From DAIDKA01 sp036521075 (lineage in GTDB: Bacteria > Pseudomonadota > Gammaproteobacteria > Steroidobacterales > Steroidobacteraceae), in NCBI GenBank assembly GCA_036521075.1, contig DATDIL010000062.1, positions 15,430 through 79,429 on the forward strand: a DNA stretch of 64,000 nucleotides. The letters run 5' to 3'. The translations under genes were made by a program, and so were the position numbers. Below, piece by piece: positions 8,970-16,823 of this stretch. The first letter of the stretch is position 1, and each line of letters opens with the position of its first letter. Below the pieces are notes generated by a model, which saw nothing but the letters and a program-made list of their open reading frames with translations, ran no database searches and was not told the origin of the DNA.

Positions 8970-9488
8970 TCAGCTCCTTGTCGGGAGCTTGTCCCAGGTT
9001 GCGGCAAGCTTCGCGGCGAACGCGTCGATTGCCAGTCGCGCATCGGCCCACGGGTCCAGGGATGGCGAGCCCGCTGGCATCACGTCCACAAAGTTTCGGT
9101 AATTGACGGTGGCAAGGACCTGCTGTTTCGAATCGCGCAGTTCGCCCACGAGATCCGCACCGCCCAGGTACCGCGTGCGTGCCGGACTGAGTGATGGATT
9201 GTCGAGCTGCTGCTTCATTGTCGGGTGGGTGGGCATAATCTTGCGCACCGTCACGGTCAGTGTGAGCCCGTCGGGGATCGGAGCGTGACTCGCCTCTTTG
9301 GCAACCGCCGCGAGTATGTCCGAGCGCAGGACGCCTGTCTCCTTGACGCCGTAGGTACTCTTCAGCAATGTCGTTACGGATGGATCAAAGTCTACGGTAG
9401 TGTCCTTCGCCGCCTCCGCGAACACCCCCTGAGCCAGCAGCATACTGGCCCCGAGCGCGACGCAGGTGGTACGTAATCGAAAGTACAT
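8970..9488 (-). CDS. Exported protein, unknown function (DUF3313-like in outline)
   Basis: This is a secreted or periplasmic protein of about 172 residues. The ATG at 9488 is preferred because GGAGCGAGCT lies just upstream and the signal peptide begins there (MYFRLRTTCVALGASMLLAQGVFA). The mature part has alternating beta-strand patterns (LTLTVTVRKI, ADLVGELRDSKQQVLATVNYRNF) and ends DAFAAKLAATWDKLPTRS. In outline it resembles DUF3313-type lipoproteins, which I cannot confirm. The stop codon abuts the ArsR remnant. Confidence 0.65.
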   Translation of the reverse strand: MYFRLRTTCVALGASMLLAQGVFAEAAKDTTVDFDPSVTTLLKSTYGVKETGVLRSDILAAVAKEASHAPIPDGLTLTVTVRKIMPTHPTMKQQLDNPSLSPARTRYLGGADLVGELRDSKQQVLATVNYRNFVDVMPAGSPSLDPWADARLAIDAFAAKLAATWDKLPTRS

Positions 9489-9898
9489 AGCTCGCTCCAG
9501 CTTTATTCGGTTAGGCTGCGGGGCGCGCGCGAAGTTCACGCCGCCATGAAGAGAGCATAGATCCGTTCATCGTCGAATGGATAGCGCAGGGGCGGCGGCA
9601 GCGCCGAGGACCGAGTTCAAGCTTGAGGAACTTGCCTGCCACAACGTGCCCTCTTCAATCGCCTTACGAAGGTAGCGCATAAACATGCCCGCCCTTTTCC
9701 CGGGCCCTCCAGAGGCGCGTCACCAACTCACGTGATTGTCTTTGACGATGTCCTTGATGTTCATCTGCTGCATCCCACAGGCCCGGTTCCTAGCGCCGAC
9801 CTAAGACGTATTATACCTTATACTTCCCTATTTACAAGACCTGTTACGTCTGTTATCGTCTGCTTACTCCTACATCATGGTCAATCGAGCGCACGGAA
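9489..9898. other. Intergenic stretch with a decayed C-terminal coding fragment
   Basis: No complete gene is seen. On the minus strand, 9540-9600 encodes a protein-like C-terminus (LRYPFDDERIYALFMAA, then stop), with a stop codon shortly upstream in the same frame. A neighbouring frame reads MFMRYLRKAIEEGTLWQ. The combination looks like a broken gene. The right end (about 9800-9895) is AT-richer than its surroundings and probably carries the promoter of the helix-turn-helix gene. Confidence 0.3.
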
Positions 9899-10330
9899 AT
9901 GTCTCAGGATCTATTCTCGGTCTTCGATATCGCGACCCGACTCAACCTGCACGTGAAGACGGTCCGCAACTACGTTCGCGAAGGGCAACTGAAGGCGACC
10001 CGCATCGGCAAACAGTACCGAATTTCGCGCGCCGATCTGGAGGCTTTCACGGGACATCCCGTGCCGCCCAGCGACAGCGAAATAGCCAAGCGTCATCGTC
10101 ACGTGGAGGTATCGGCAATCGTTCAGATCGATGCCATAAGTCCGGAGGCTGCGGCCCAATCGGAGAAGGCTCTGGCTGCGTTCGTGAGCGGACGCACGAA
10201 ACCCGAACAGCCGCTGCGCATCGATACGATCTACGACCAACACACCGGGCATCTTAAAATCATCTTGCTCGGTAGCACGCGTGACGCCGGTTCTGCGCTG
10301 AAGCTCATTACGGCGGTTTTGGATGAATGA
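9899..10330 (+). CDS. Helix-turn-helix DNA-binding protein (excisionase/MerR-like N-terminus)
   Basis: This 143-residue protein begins with an excisionase-type winged helix: FSVFDIATRLNLHVKTVRNYVREGQLKATRIGKQYRISRADLEAF. A C-terminal domain of about 80 residues (VEVSAIVQIDAISPEAAAQ...LKIILLGSTRDAGSALKLITAVL) could bind a ligand or dimerise. It is probably a small transcriptional regulator. It sits alone, 126 bp before a VOC gene on the same strand. No phage genes are adjacent, so a true excisionase role is unlikely. Confidence 0.8.
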   Translation: MSQDLFSVFDIATRLNLHVKTVRNYVREGQLKATRIGKQYRISRADLEAFTGHPVPPSDSEIAKRHRHVEVSAIVQIDAISPEAAAQSEKALAAFVSGRTKPEQPLRIDTIYDQHTGHLKIILLGSTRDAGSALKLITAVLDE

Positions 10331-10456
10331 AGGTGTCCGCACGCGCGAAACCGTTCGCGCGGGAATTGTCACGAGCACACTTTAAATCCAGTGCCCGCCA
10401 TGACCGCCCTCGCCGGGTCCTGCGCAGTAGTGAGTTAGAACTACACGGATGCACAA

Positions 10457-10846
10457 ATGAAGCGCACATGGACAATCGTCGGCGTCAAGGACGTTCCGCT
10501 CAGCTTCAAATGGTACCAGGCGCTTTTTGGGCAGCCGGAAACGGCTCCGGGTCATGAGTACTGGGGACAGATCCGCGACTCGGATGGAACCGTGTTGCTG
10601 TGTCTGCACCAATGGGGTTCGCACGAGCATCCGTCCTTGCTGAGCCCGGATCCGGCACCGCCGGGAAACGGGCTGCTCTTGTTTTTCCGTGTCGACGATT
10701 TCGACGTGACATGGCACAGAGCTCGCGCGCTTGTCTCCCGAATCGACGCGGAGCCTCACGTGAATGCGAGTACTGAAACGCGGGAGTTCTCACTTCGGGA
10801 TCCGGACGGATACTACGTCACCGTCAGTGCGCTCGAGGCGCCTTAG
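10457..10846 (+). CDS. VOC / glyoxalase-bleomycin resistance family protein
   Basis: This 129-residue VOC protein has a first motif KRTWTIVGVKDVPLSFKWYQALFG and a second unit ending REFSLRDPDGYYVTVSAL, typical of dimeric bleomycin-resistance-like proteins. Length is normal for the family. It does not resemble the VOC protein at 8.4-8.8 kb beyond the fold. The ligand is unknown. It is probably monocistronic; the next gene is 226 bp away. Confidence 0.85.
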   Translation: MKRTWTIVGVKDVPLSFKWYQALFGQPETAPGHEYWGQIRDSDGTVLLCLHQWGSHEHPSLLSPDPAPPGNGLLLFFRVDDFDVTWHRARALVSRIDAEPHVNASTETREFSLRDPDGYYVTVSALEAP

Positions 10847-11072
10847 CGGGCGAGCCGCAAGCTCGGGACCCTGCCCACTGCTGTGCGTCTGGAACGGTAC
10901 TGCGCCCCGGGGAGGCCCGCGGGCGGGCCCGCCAGACCTGCACGCGGCCGGCGGCTACTGTCTAATCGCGTCGTCAGCGCGTGAGCCACTTCGCATAATC
11001 GGGTTTTCCTACGCACATATGGGTGAAAATCGATAGCAGTAATGCCCCCTGCCGCGTTATGAATTCGTCCCT

Positions 11073-12239
11073 ATGACGTTCCGAACCATGGTGACGATCG
11101 AGCCTGCAGCGCCCTCATCCGCCGATTCGGCGCAAATGGCGGTTGAAGCGGGACTCCTGTACGTGTCGTGCCAGGAGCCCGGCATCCGTCGCATGCGCGC
11201 CGGGAAGGGTTTCTACTACCTCACTCCCGCGAATCGGCGGTTGAATTCCGCCAGCGAGTTGAGGCGAATCGAAAGTCTCGCGGTGCCGCCCGCGTATGAG
11301 AACGTCTGGATCTGCGCGAGCCCGCGAGGCCACCTGCAGGCCACCGGCCATGACGCGCGCGGCCGCAAGCAATATCGCTACCATTCGCAGTGGCGCCAGG
11401 TGCGCGACAGTGCGAAGTTCGACCGTATGGTTGCCTTCGGTGAAGCGCTCCCGAAGCTGCGCCGCAGGCTCACTCGCGATCTGACGCTTCAAGGTTTGCC
11501 GCGCGAGAAGGTGTTGGCGGCAGTGGTTACGCTGCTTGATACCACTCGGGCTCGCATCGGCAACGTGGAATACGCACGCGAAAACAAGAGCTTCGGGCTG
11601 ACCACACTGCGCAATCGTCACGTCACTTTCGTGCGTGACGGGCGCGCAATCCTCCATTTTCGAGGCAAGGGGGGCGTGCAGCACGAATTATGCATCGACG
11701 ACAAGCGCATCGTCCGCGTCGTCCAGCGTTGTCAGGAGCTCCCGGGCCAGCATCTGTTCCAGTACGTCGCGGACGATGGCAGCCGTTGTCCGGTCGATTC
11801 CGGCCAGGTCAATGATTATTTGCGCGAAGCGATGGATGATGATTTCACCGCCAAGGACTTCCGGACCTGGGGCGCTACTCTCCACGCTTTGCTGCTACTC
11901 GGCCGAATTCCCAGGGATTCGGCGGCGAGCGAACGGGCCTTGAAGAAAGTGATCGTCGGTGTCGTCAAGCAAGTCGCCGCGGAGCTGCGCAACACGCCCG
12001 CCGTGTGCCGTAAATCCTACATCAATCCGCTGGTCTTCGACGCATGGCGGTCGGGGGTGATCCACGAAGCCTTCGGCGCAAGTGCCGCGGCCATTTCGAC
12101 GCGCAAGGCCGAGACCCTCGTGCTCGACTTTCTGCGCACATTGAATGCCAACGCACCCGGTGCAGCGACGCGCCAGGCGGGATCACCCGCGTGGGTAGAG
12201 AGCACGAAAAAACGAATAGAGCCGGTAATAGGCGTGTGA
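11073..12239 (+). CDS. Type IB DNA topoisomerase (bacterial, vaccinia-like)
   Basis: This 388-residue enzyme relaxes supercoils through a 3'-phosphotyrosyl intermediate. The N-terminal domain includes FYYLTPANRRLNS and LAVPPAYENVWI. The catalytic core shows TTRARIGNVEYARENKSFGLTTLRNRHV, FRGKGG near residue 197, KDFRTWGAT at 261-269, and the nucleophile in RKSYINPLV (Tyr316). All catalytic positions expected for the family (Arg, Lys, Arg/His-equivalent, Tyr) can be located. It is a stand-alone gene followed by a probable terminator. Such bacterial enzymes are usually accessory. Confidence 0.93.
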   Translation: MTFRTMVTIEPAAPSSADSAQMAVEAGLLYVSCQEPGIRRMRAGKGFYYLTPANRRLNSASELRRIESLAVPPAYENVWICASPRGHLQATGHDARGRKQYRYHSQWRQVRDSAKFDRMVAFGEALPKLRRRLTRDLTLQGLPREKVLAAVVTLLDTTRARIGNVEYARENKSFGLTTLRNRHVTFVRDGRAILHFRGKGGVQHELCIDDKRIVRVVQRCQELPGQHLFQYVADDGSRCPVDSGQVNDYLREAMDDDFTAKDFRTWGATLHALLLLGRIPRDSAASERALKKVIVGVVKQVAAELRNTPAVCRKSYINPLVFDAWRSGVIHEAFGASAAAISTRKAETLVLDFLRTLNANAPGAATRQAGSPAWVESTKKRIEPVIGV

Positions 12240-12297
12240 AATAACCGGCTCGGCAGCTCCCTGCCCATCGGTTAACTATAGTTTATCCGGGTACGAT

Positions 12298-12316
12298 AAG
12301 GCCCAAGGGCTTTTTT
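12298..12316 (+). terminator. Probable Rho-independent terminator
   Basis: AAGGCC, a 4-nt loop, and GGCTTT followed by more T form a short stem (one G-U pair) with a run of six T. It lies about 60 bp after the topoisomerase stop codon. The short stem makes this moderate evidence. Confidence 0.45.
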
Positions 12317-12454
12317 ATCAAAGGCTTACCCCCGGAAAAGCGCTACCCTGCCGTTCTGGCTGCTGCGCCTAACGAGCACCTGGGTAAATATCCAGTGACC
12401 TGATTCCGATCGCCGTCGCTCTAATACACGCACGGGGCCTCCGACGGAGCCGGT

Positions 12455-12973
12455 TTGCTTTCCAAGACCCAGAAGAACTTTGTCGCCGACGTCGCTGTGA
12501 AACATGGTCAGCGCCTGCGTCGCTTTCTCGCAGCGCGTCTGCGCAACACCTCCGATACAGCTGATCTTGCCCAGGAAGTGTTCCTGCGCCTGCTCCGCGT
12601 CGAGCGATTCGAGCAGATCCGCAGCCCCGAGGCTTATCTGCTCACCATTGCCAGCCACGTCATCCATCAACACAGTCTGACGAGCGCGAATTCGCCCGCG
12701 ACGCTGGACTCCTTCGATGCATTGCTGGACGAGCATCTCGTCACGGACTCCGATCCGGCCGCGCAAGTACATCTCGAACGCCGCCTCGAGGCCCTCGATC
12801 AAGCCCTTGCGCGGCTGCCTGCGCGCACGCGTGCGGTGTTCGTGCTGCAACGTCGTGACGGGTACACGCTCGCGGAAATCGGCGCGCTACTGGAAATCTC
12901 CCGTAGCGCCGTCAAGAAGCATCTGGCCAAGGCGCTCGCTCAGTGTAGCCGTCAGCTGGACGAACCACGGTAG
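12455..12973 (+). CDS. ECF sigma factor, FecI-like
   Basis: This is a 172-residue extracytoplasmic-function sigma factor. Region 2 contains RFLAARLRNTSDTADLAQEVFLRLLR, with the DTADLAQEVF signature of FecI-type factors. Region 4 contains LPARTRAVFVLQRRDGYTLAEIGALLEISRSAVKKHLAKAL. It starts at TTG with GGAG upstream. It lies 8 bp before the FecR gene, so the two form the usual sigma/anti-sigma pair. It should recruit RNA polymerase to the downstream exported-protein genes when FecR receives a signal; that target is inferred from position. Confidence 0.92.
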   Translation: MLSKTQKNFVADVAVKHGQRLRRFLAARLRNTSDTADLAQEVFLRLLRVERFEQIRSPEAYLLTIASHVIHQHSLTSANSPATLDSFDALLDEHLVTDSDPAAQVHLERRLEALDQALARLPARTRAVFVLQRRDGYTLAEIGALLEISRSAVKKHLAKALAQCSRQLDEPR

Positions 12974-12981
12974 GAACGAGG

Positions 12982-14049
12982 ATGAACTCACAGATCCGCG
13001 AAGCAGCTGCTCATTGGCTCGTTGAGTTCCAAAACGACTCGCCCGATGTCGCCACCCGGCGGCGGTTCGCGGCTTGGTTGCGCACGTCTCCGGAGCACAT
13101 AAGCGCGTACCTGAGTGTGCTGGCGCTCTGGGAAGACGCGCAGCACTATGACCCGCAACACCAGCTCGACATCGACGTCCTGGTTGCCCGCGCACGCGCC
13201 GATCGCACGATCACCGATCTGCGGACTGATGATTGCGCCGATGGCGTCGCCGACACGCCAGTGCCCGAAGGGCGCAAGTTGCGTGCGAGCATCTCCCGAA
13301 AGACCATTCTGCGACGCCTGCTGAGACCCCGCACCGCAGCCGCTGTGTTCCTGAGCCTCGTCGTCAATTGCGTGGCCATATGGATTGCAATGGACTCGCG
13401 AAATGTGGCCCATACCACCCAGGTTGCCGAGCAAAGCGCTGTCGTGTTGACCGATGGATCACGTGTTGATCTGGATGCGCTCTCCAGCCTGCGTGTGAAC
13501 TTTACCAGTCACGAGCGCACCGTCGAGCTGCTGTCGGGACAGGCGATGTTCCGCGTGACCAAGGATGCGAACCGACCGTTTGTCGTTCGAGTGGGCGACG
13601 AACGCTATCGCGCGGTCGGCACGCAGTTCGATGTGAATCGAACCACAATAGGCACTGTCCTTACAGTTGTCGAAGGACGCGTTGCCGTACTCCCGCCTTC
13701 CGGCCCTGGCGCCAGGGTCGACGCCGGACAGCAAGCGACGATCCGGCGTGACAAGATCACCGTACCGCAAGCAGTAGACACGGCGGCGGTAACTGGATGG
13801 ACGCGGAGGCTCCTCATTTTCGCCTCGACCCCTCTGCCCGTAGCTGCCGAGGAATTCAATCGCTTCAATTCTCGCCGACTTGTCATCGCGAGCCCCGAAC
13901 TCGTCGATTTTCATGTCAGCGGAACATACGGGGCCTTTGATCCGGATGCCCTGGCCGATTTTGTACTCTTCCTGCGCCGGCAACCGGGAATTGAGGTTCT
14001 CGAGAAGGACAATCAGATCACCGTGCAAACCCACCTGGCGCACCAGTAA
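12982..14049 (+). CDS. FecR-type transmembrane anti-sigma/sigma regulator
   Basis: This is a 355-residue inner-membrane regulator. Residues 1-60 form the cytoplasmic FecR N-terminal domain (AAHWLVEFQNDSPDVATRRRFAAWLRTSPEHISAYLSVLALWED). A single membrane segment lies near residue 115 (AAAVFLSLVVNCVAIWIAM), followed by the periplasmic FecR domain (VVLTDGSRVDLDALSSLRVNF...VGTQFDVNR...VVEGRVAV). A C-terminal STN-like segment (FNRFNSRRLVIASPELVDFHVSGTYG) would contact a transducer in classical systems. No TonB-dependent receptor follows; the next genes encode exported TPR proteins with TonB-box-like motifs. Confidence 0.92.
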   Translation: MNSQIREAAAHWLVEFQNDSPDVATRRRFAAWLRTSPEHISAYLSVLALWEDAQHYDPQHQLDIDVLVARARADRTITDLRTDDCADGVADTPVPEGRKLRASISRKTILRRLLRPRTAAAVFLSLVVNCVAIWIAMDSRNVAHTTQVAEQSAVVLTDGSRVDLDALSSLRVNFTSHERTVELLSGQAMFRVTKDANRPFVVRVGDERYRAVGTQFDVNRTTIGTVLTVVEGRVAVLPPSGPGARVDAGQQATIRRDKITVPQAVDTAAVTGWTRRLLIFASTPLPVAAEEFNRFNSRRLVIASPELVDFHVSGTYGAFDPDALADFVLFLRRQPGIEVLEKDNQITVQTHLAHQ

Positions 14050-14098
14050 GGGTTGATGTGGCAAAGGTATGGCGCTCACACTGACACGGTGTTCCGCG

Positions 14099-15739
14099 AT
14101 GAGAACCGTTGCCGGTTTCATCATTCTTTCGAGCGCGGCGGCTCCGGGTGCAGGCCTGGCACAAACGCCAGAGCCGTCGCCACGAACCGGAAGCAGTCCG
14201 GTCGGTGTTACAGCGACGGCCAGCGCCGCTGCACCCTCCTCCGCACCGCAGGCTGAAGCCGCGGAATCTGAGCTACAGGAGGTTATGGTCAGCGCGCGTC
14301 GGTTGATGCCGTCGATACCGGTCGCTGAGAGACGGCGATTTTATATCCAATCCAGGTCTGCCGGCGATCCGAACGATTCTCTCCTGCTCTACGAGAATGG
14401 CAGAGTATGCGCTGACAAGAACCTGCCGGTGCCGAAACGGCTCTCAAGCTGCAACATGAGCATTTGGATGGTGAAGCACGGCGCGCCGATGGAAGTCGCT
14501 GATCGCGCAAAGGCGTACGTTGCCCGCGGCGACGCCCTGCAACAAAGTGGCGATTATGCAGCCGCAATCCAAGACTTCAAAGAAGCCGGCGAGCTTGATT
14601 CGGCGAGCCCACGACCGTGGGTCGGCATGGGGAATGTCTACACCGCAATGGCCGACTATTTGCGGGCCTTTGAGAACTATGATCATGCCATGAGCATCGC
14701 GCCGGACGACCCGGTCGTCTACGATGATCGCGGAGCAGCTCTCGAGGGCCTTGGACGTCACGACGAGGCGATTGCGGATTTCAGTCGAGCCATCGCTCTT
14801 GATGCGCGCGATACGTCCGCGTATTCGAATCGAGCCAAGTCATATCGGGAAATTAAACGACAGGACTTGGCTATCGCTGATCTCAACGAGGTCATTCGCA
14901 CCGCACCGTCCGACATCCTGGCATATTACGACCGCGGAACGGCTTACGAACTCAATGGCGAGACCGACAAGGCGGAGGCCGACTATCGTGAGGTAGTGAG
15001 CCGAATGCCAACCTATGCGCCAGCCTCAGCCGCACTCGGCAGACTTGATGCTAAACACAATCCCGATCTCGCGCTGGCGGAGCTCGGCGCAGCTATTCGG
15101 CTTGATCCGAAGTCTCCGGCCATTAGAACTCGCGCGATATTGTATTTGTCGATCCAGCAACCTGAACGGGCGCTGCCCGACCTCGATCGCGCGATCGCCA
15201 ATGACGGCTCTGATGATGTCGCGTGGGCAAACCGCGGTGTCGCGAAGTCGAGACTGGGGGATTTGGCGGGCGCCATTGCTGACTGCACCCGTGCCATAGA
15301 ACTCGCTCCCACGGTGGCCAATCGCGTCAATCGCGGCAACGCGTATGCAACGCTGCATCGCAATGACGAAGCACTGGCGGATTTCGATATGGCGCTGCAG
15401 GTGGAGCCCCACAATCTATCGGCGCTTGTTGGCCGAGCCAATGCTGACTATGCAAGCAAGCGGCTTGCCGCGAGCCTGCATGATTACACTCGTATCATCG
15501 ATGCAGCCCCGCATAGTGATATGGCGTACTTCAAACGCGGCAACATTCATCTCGACCTGAAGGAATTTGGCTCAGCCTTCAGTGACTACTCAGCGAGTCT
15601 CAAGATCGATCCGGATCAGGCGGTGGTGCTGCTGAACCGTTCGATTGCGGCCGCGCGACTCGGGCGTCGAAGCGACGCCGCTAAGGACCAGCGCCGGGCC
15701 TTGGAACTCGATCCATATATCCTGGACGGCAGACCGTGA
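14099..15739 (+). CDS. Exported TPR-repeat protein with TonB-box-like N-terminus (copy 1)
   Basis: This is an exported protein of about 546 residues. I choose the ATG at 14099 because the signal peptide (MRTVAGFIILSSAAAPGAGLA) starts there and is conserved in the paralogue at 16.8 kb; an upstream ATG at 14069 is possible. A short Ala/Pro/Ser-rich linker carries LQEVMVSARRL, which looks like the TonB box of outer-membrane receptors. A Cys-containing segment (GRVCADKNLPVPKRLSSCNMSIW) follows, then about ten TPR units (for example AYSNRAKSYREIKRQDLAIADL). There is no beta-barrel. It lies just downstream of FecR and is probably controlled by the sigma factor. Confidence 0.85.
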   Translation: MRTVAGFIILSSAAAPGAGLAQTPEPSPRTGSSPVGVTATASAAAPSSAPQAEAAESELQEVMVSARRLMPSIPVAERRRFYIQSRSAGDPNDSLLLYENGRVCADKNLPVPKRLSSCNMSIWMVKHGAPMEVADRAKAYVARGDALQQSGDYAAAIQDFKEAGELDSASPRPWVGMGNVYTAMADYLRAFENYDHAMSIAPDDPVVYDDRGAALEGLGRHDEAIADFSRAIALDARDTSAYSNRAKSYREIKRQDLAIADLNEVIRTAPSDILAYYDRGTAYELNGETDKAEADYREVVSRMPTYAPASAALGRLDAKHNPDLALAELGAAIRLDPKSPAIRTRAILYLSIQQPERALPDLDRAIANDGSDDVAWANRGVAKSRLGDLAGAIADCTRAIELAPTVANRVNRGNAYATLHRNDEALADFDMALQVEPHNLSALVGRANADYASKRLAASLHDYTRIIDAAPHSDMAYFKRGNIHLDLKEFGSAFSDYSASLKIDPDQAVVLLNRSIAAARLGRRSDAAKDQRRALELDPYILDGRP

Positions 15740-15769
15740 GTGCGCAAACGCTACTGGGACCAGGTTCTA

Positions 15770-15864
15770 CACGGGACAGCAAGCGACGATCATTCGCAGC
15801 ACGTCACTTGCTCCGCTCCATGTTGCACAAGTCGTACGCTCACACTGACAGGTGTACTGCACAA
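15770..15864 (+). repeat. Duplication scar: copies of FecR-tail and TPR-leader sequence
   Basis: The 17-mer GGACAGCAAGCGACGAT occurs here at 15774-15790 and inside fecR at 13726-13742. The 14-mer CGCTCACACTGACA occurs here at 15837-15850 and just before TPR copy 1 at 14073-14086. The order is kept but the distance is shorter by about 280 bp. This is best read as the remains of a tandem duplication that also produced the two TPR paralogues. Confidence 0.65.
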
Positions 15865-16770
15865 ATGAGCAAGAAGTCACGAATCTGTGCGGCGGCGACC
15901 ATACTGGCCGTTGTGGCGGGCCAATGGGCGTGGGCTGCACCTGGCGCATCGCCAACGTCTGCCGCGGCCAATCATTCGGCGGGAACCTCGTCTGATACAT
16001 CCGAGAGGTTGGAAGAAGTCACGGTAACCGCTCGCCGTGCGGAACTTGCGCCAAGGGTCTGGAAAGGACCCGTCTGCCCATTCGTGTCGGGCCTGTCTCA
16101 GCAGGAGGGCGAGTTCATCCTCGGGCGTGTCTCAGAAATCGCGCGCACAGCCGGAGTCCCGCGCGCCCGCGAACATTGCCGCCCGAATCTCTTCATCCTC
16201 GTGACCGCCGATCCGAAAGGACTTCTGCAGGGGTGGGACAATCGCAACGGCATGCGCAGGCTCGTATTTGGCGATGCCACCCCGTTTGTCACCGATGAGT
16301 TCATCAAGACCCCTCGCCCGGTGCGGGTCTGGTACAGAACCATCATGAGAACGCCTGAGGGCGCGGCTCCAAACGAGGGTCTGGGGACCGTGGCGCAGGT
16401 TCGCGGCTCGGGCCTCCAGGGCGTCAAGGTGTACAACGATGAGGAGCGCACGAGCCACATTCTGCTCAGCAAGATATGGGCATTTGAGGACGTGTTTGTG
16501 ATCGCCGATCAGGCACGGTTGCACGGGGTGACGCTGGGACAGTTCGCCGATTACGTCGCAATGGTTGCTATTGCGAAGCTCAAGCCCGGCGCGCGCCTGG
16601 GCGATGCTCCAACCATTCTGAAGTTATTCGACGGGGCGCCTGATGCCGCGCCCGCAGGCCTGACCGACCGGGATCAGGCTTTCTTGAAATCCCTGTATGC
16701 GACCGAACAGATATCGAAGCAACAGCGAGGTCAGATCGCGCGCCAAATGGTGCGCGAAATTGCTCCCTGA
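15865..16770 (+). CDS. Exported protein with TonB-box-like motif, unknown domain
   Basis: This is an exported protein of about 301 residues. The ATG at 15865 begins a clear signal peptide (MSKKSRICAAATILAVVAGQWAWA). The mature N-terminus has a Ser/Thr/Ala linker and the TonB-box-like LEEVTVTARR, then a globular domain of unknown family with two conserved Cys (PVCPFVSGL, EHCRPNLFILV). It ends APTILKLFDGAPDAAPAGLTDRDQAFLKSLY plus a helical tail. The C-terminal 75 residues recur as a decayed copy at 48.97-49.2 kb. It lies between the two TPR paralogues and is presumably in the same sigma/FecR-driven operon. Confidence 0.8.
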   Translation: MSKKSRICAAATILAVVAGQWAWAAPGASPTSAAANHSAGTSSDTSERLEEVTVTARRAELAPRVWKGPVCPFVSGLSQQEGEFILGRVSEIARTAGVPRAREHCRPNLFILVTADPKGLLQGWDNRNGMRRLVFGDATPFVTDEFIKTPRPVRVWYRTIMRTPEGAAPNEGLGTVAQVRGSGLQGVKVYNDEERTSHILLSKIWAFEDVFVIADQARLHGVTLGQFADYVAMVAIAKLKPGARLGDAPTILKLFDGAPDAAPAGLTDRDQAFLKSLYATEQISKQQRGQIARQMVREIAP

Positions 16771-16823
16771 TGATAGCGGGGAACGGAGACTAAGCGGACA
16801 GCGTGCCGGAACTGGGATGCTCA

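Noticed and set aside
9899..10330. Phage excisionase
   Set aside because: The helix-turn-helix is excisionase-like, but there is no integrase or phage gene nearby and the protein has an extra C-terminal domain.
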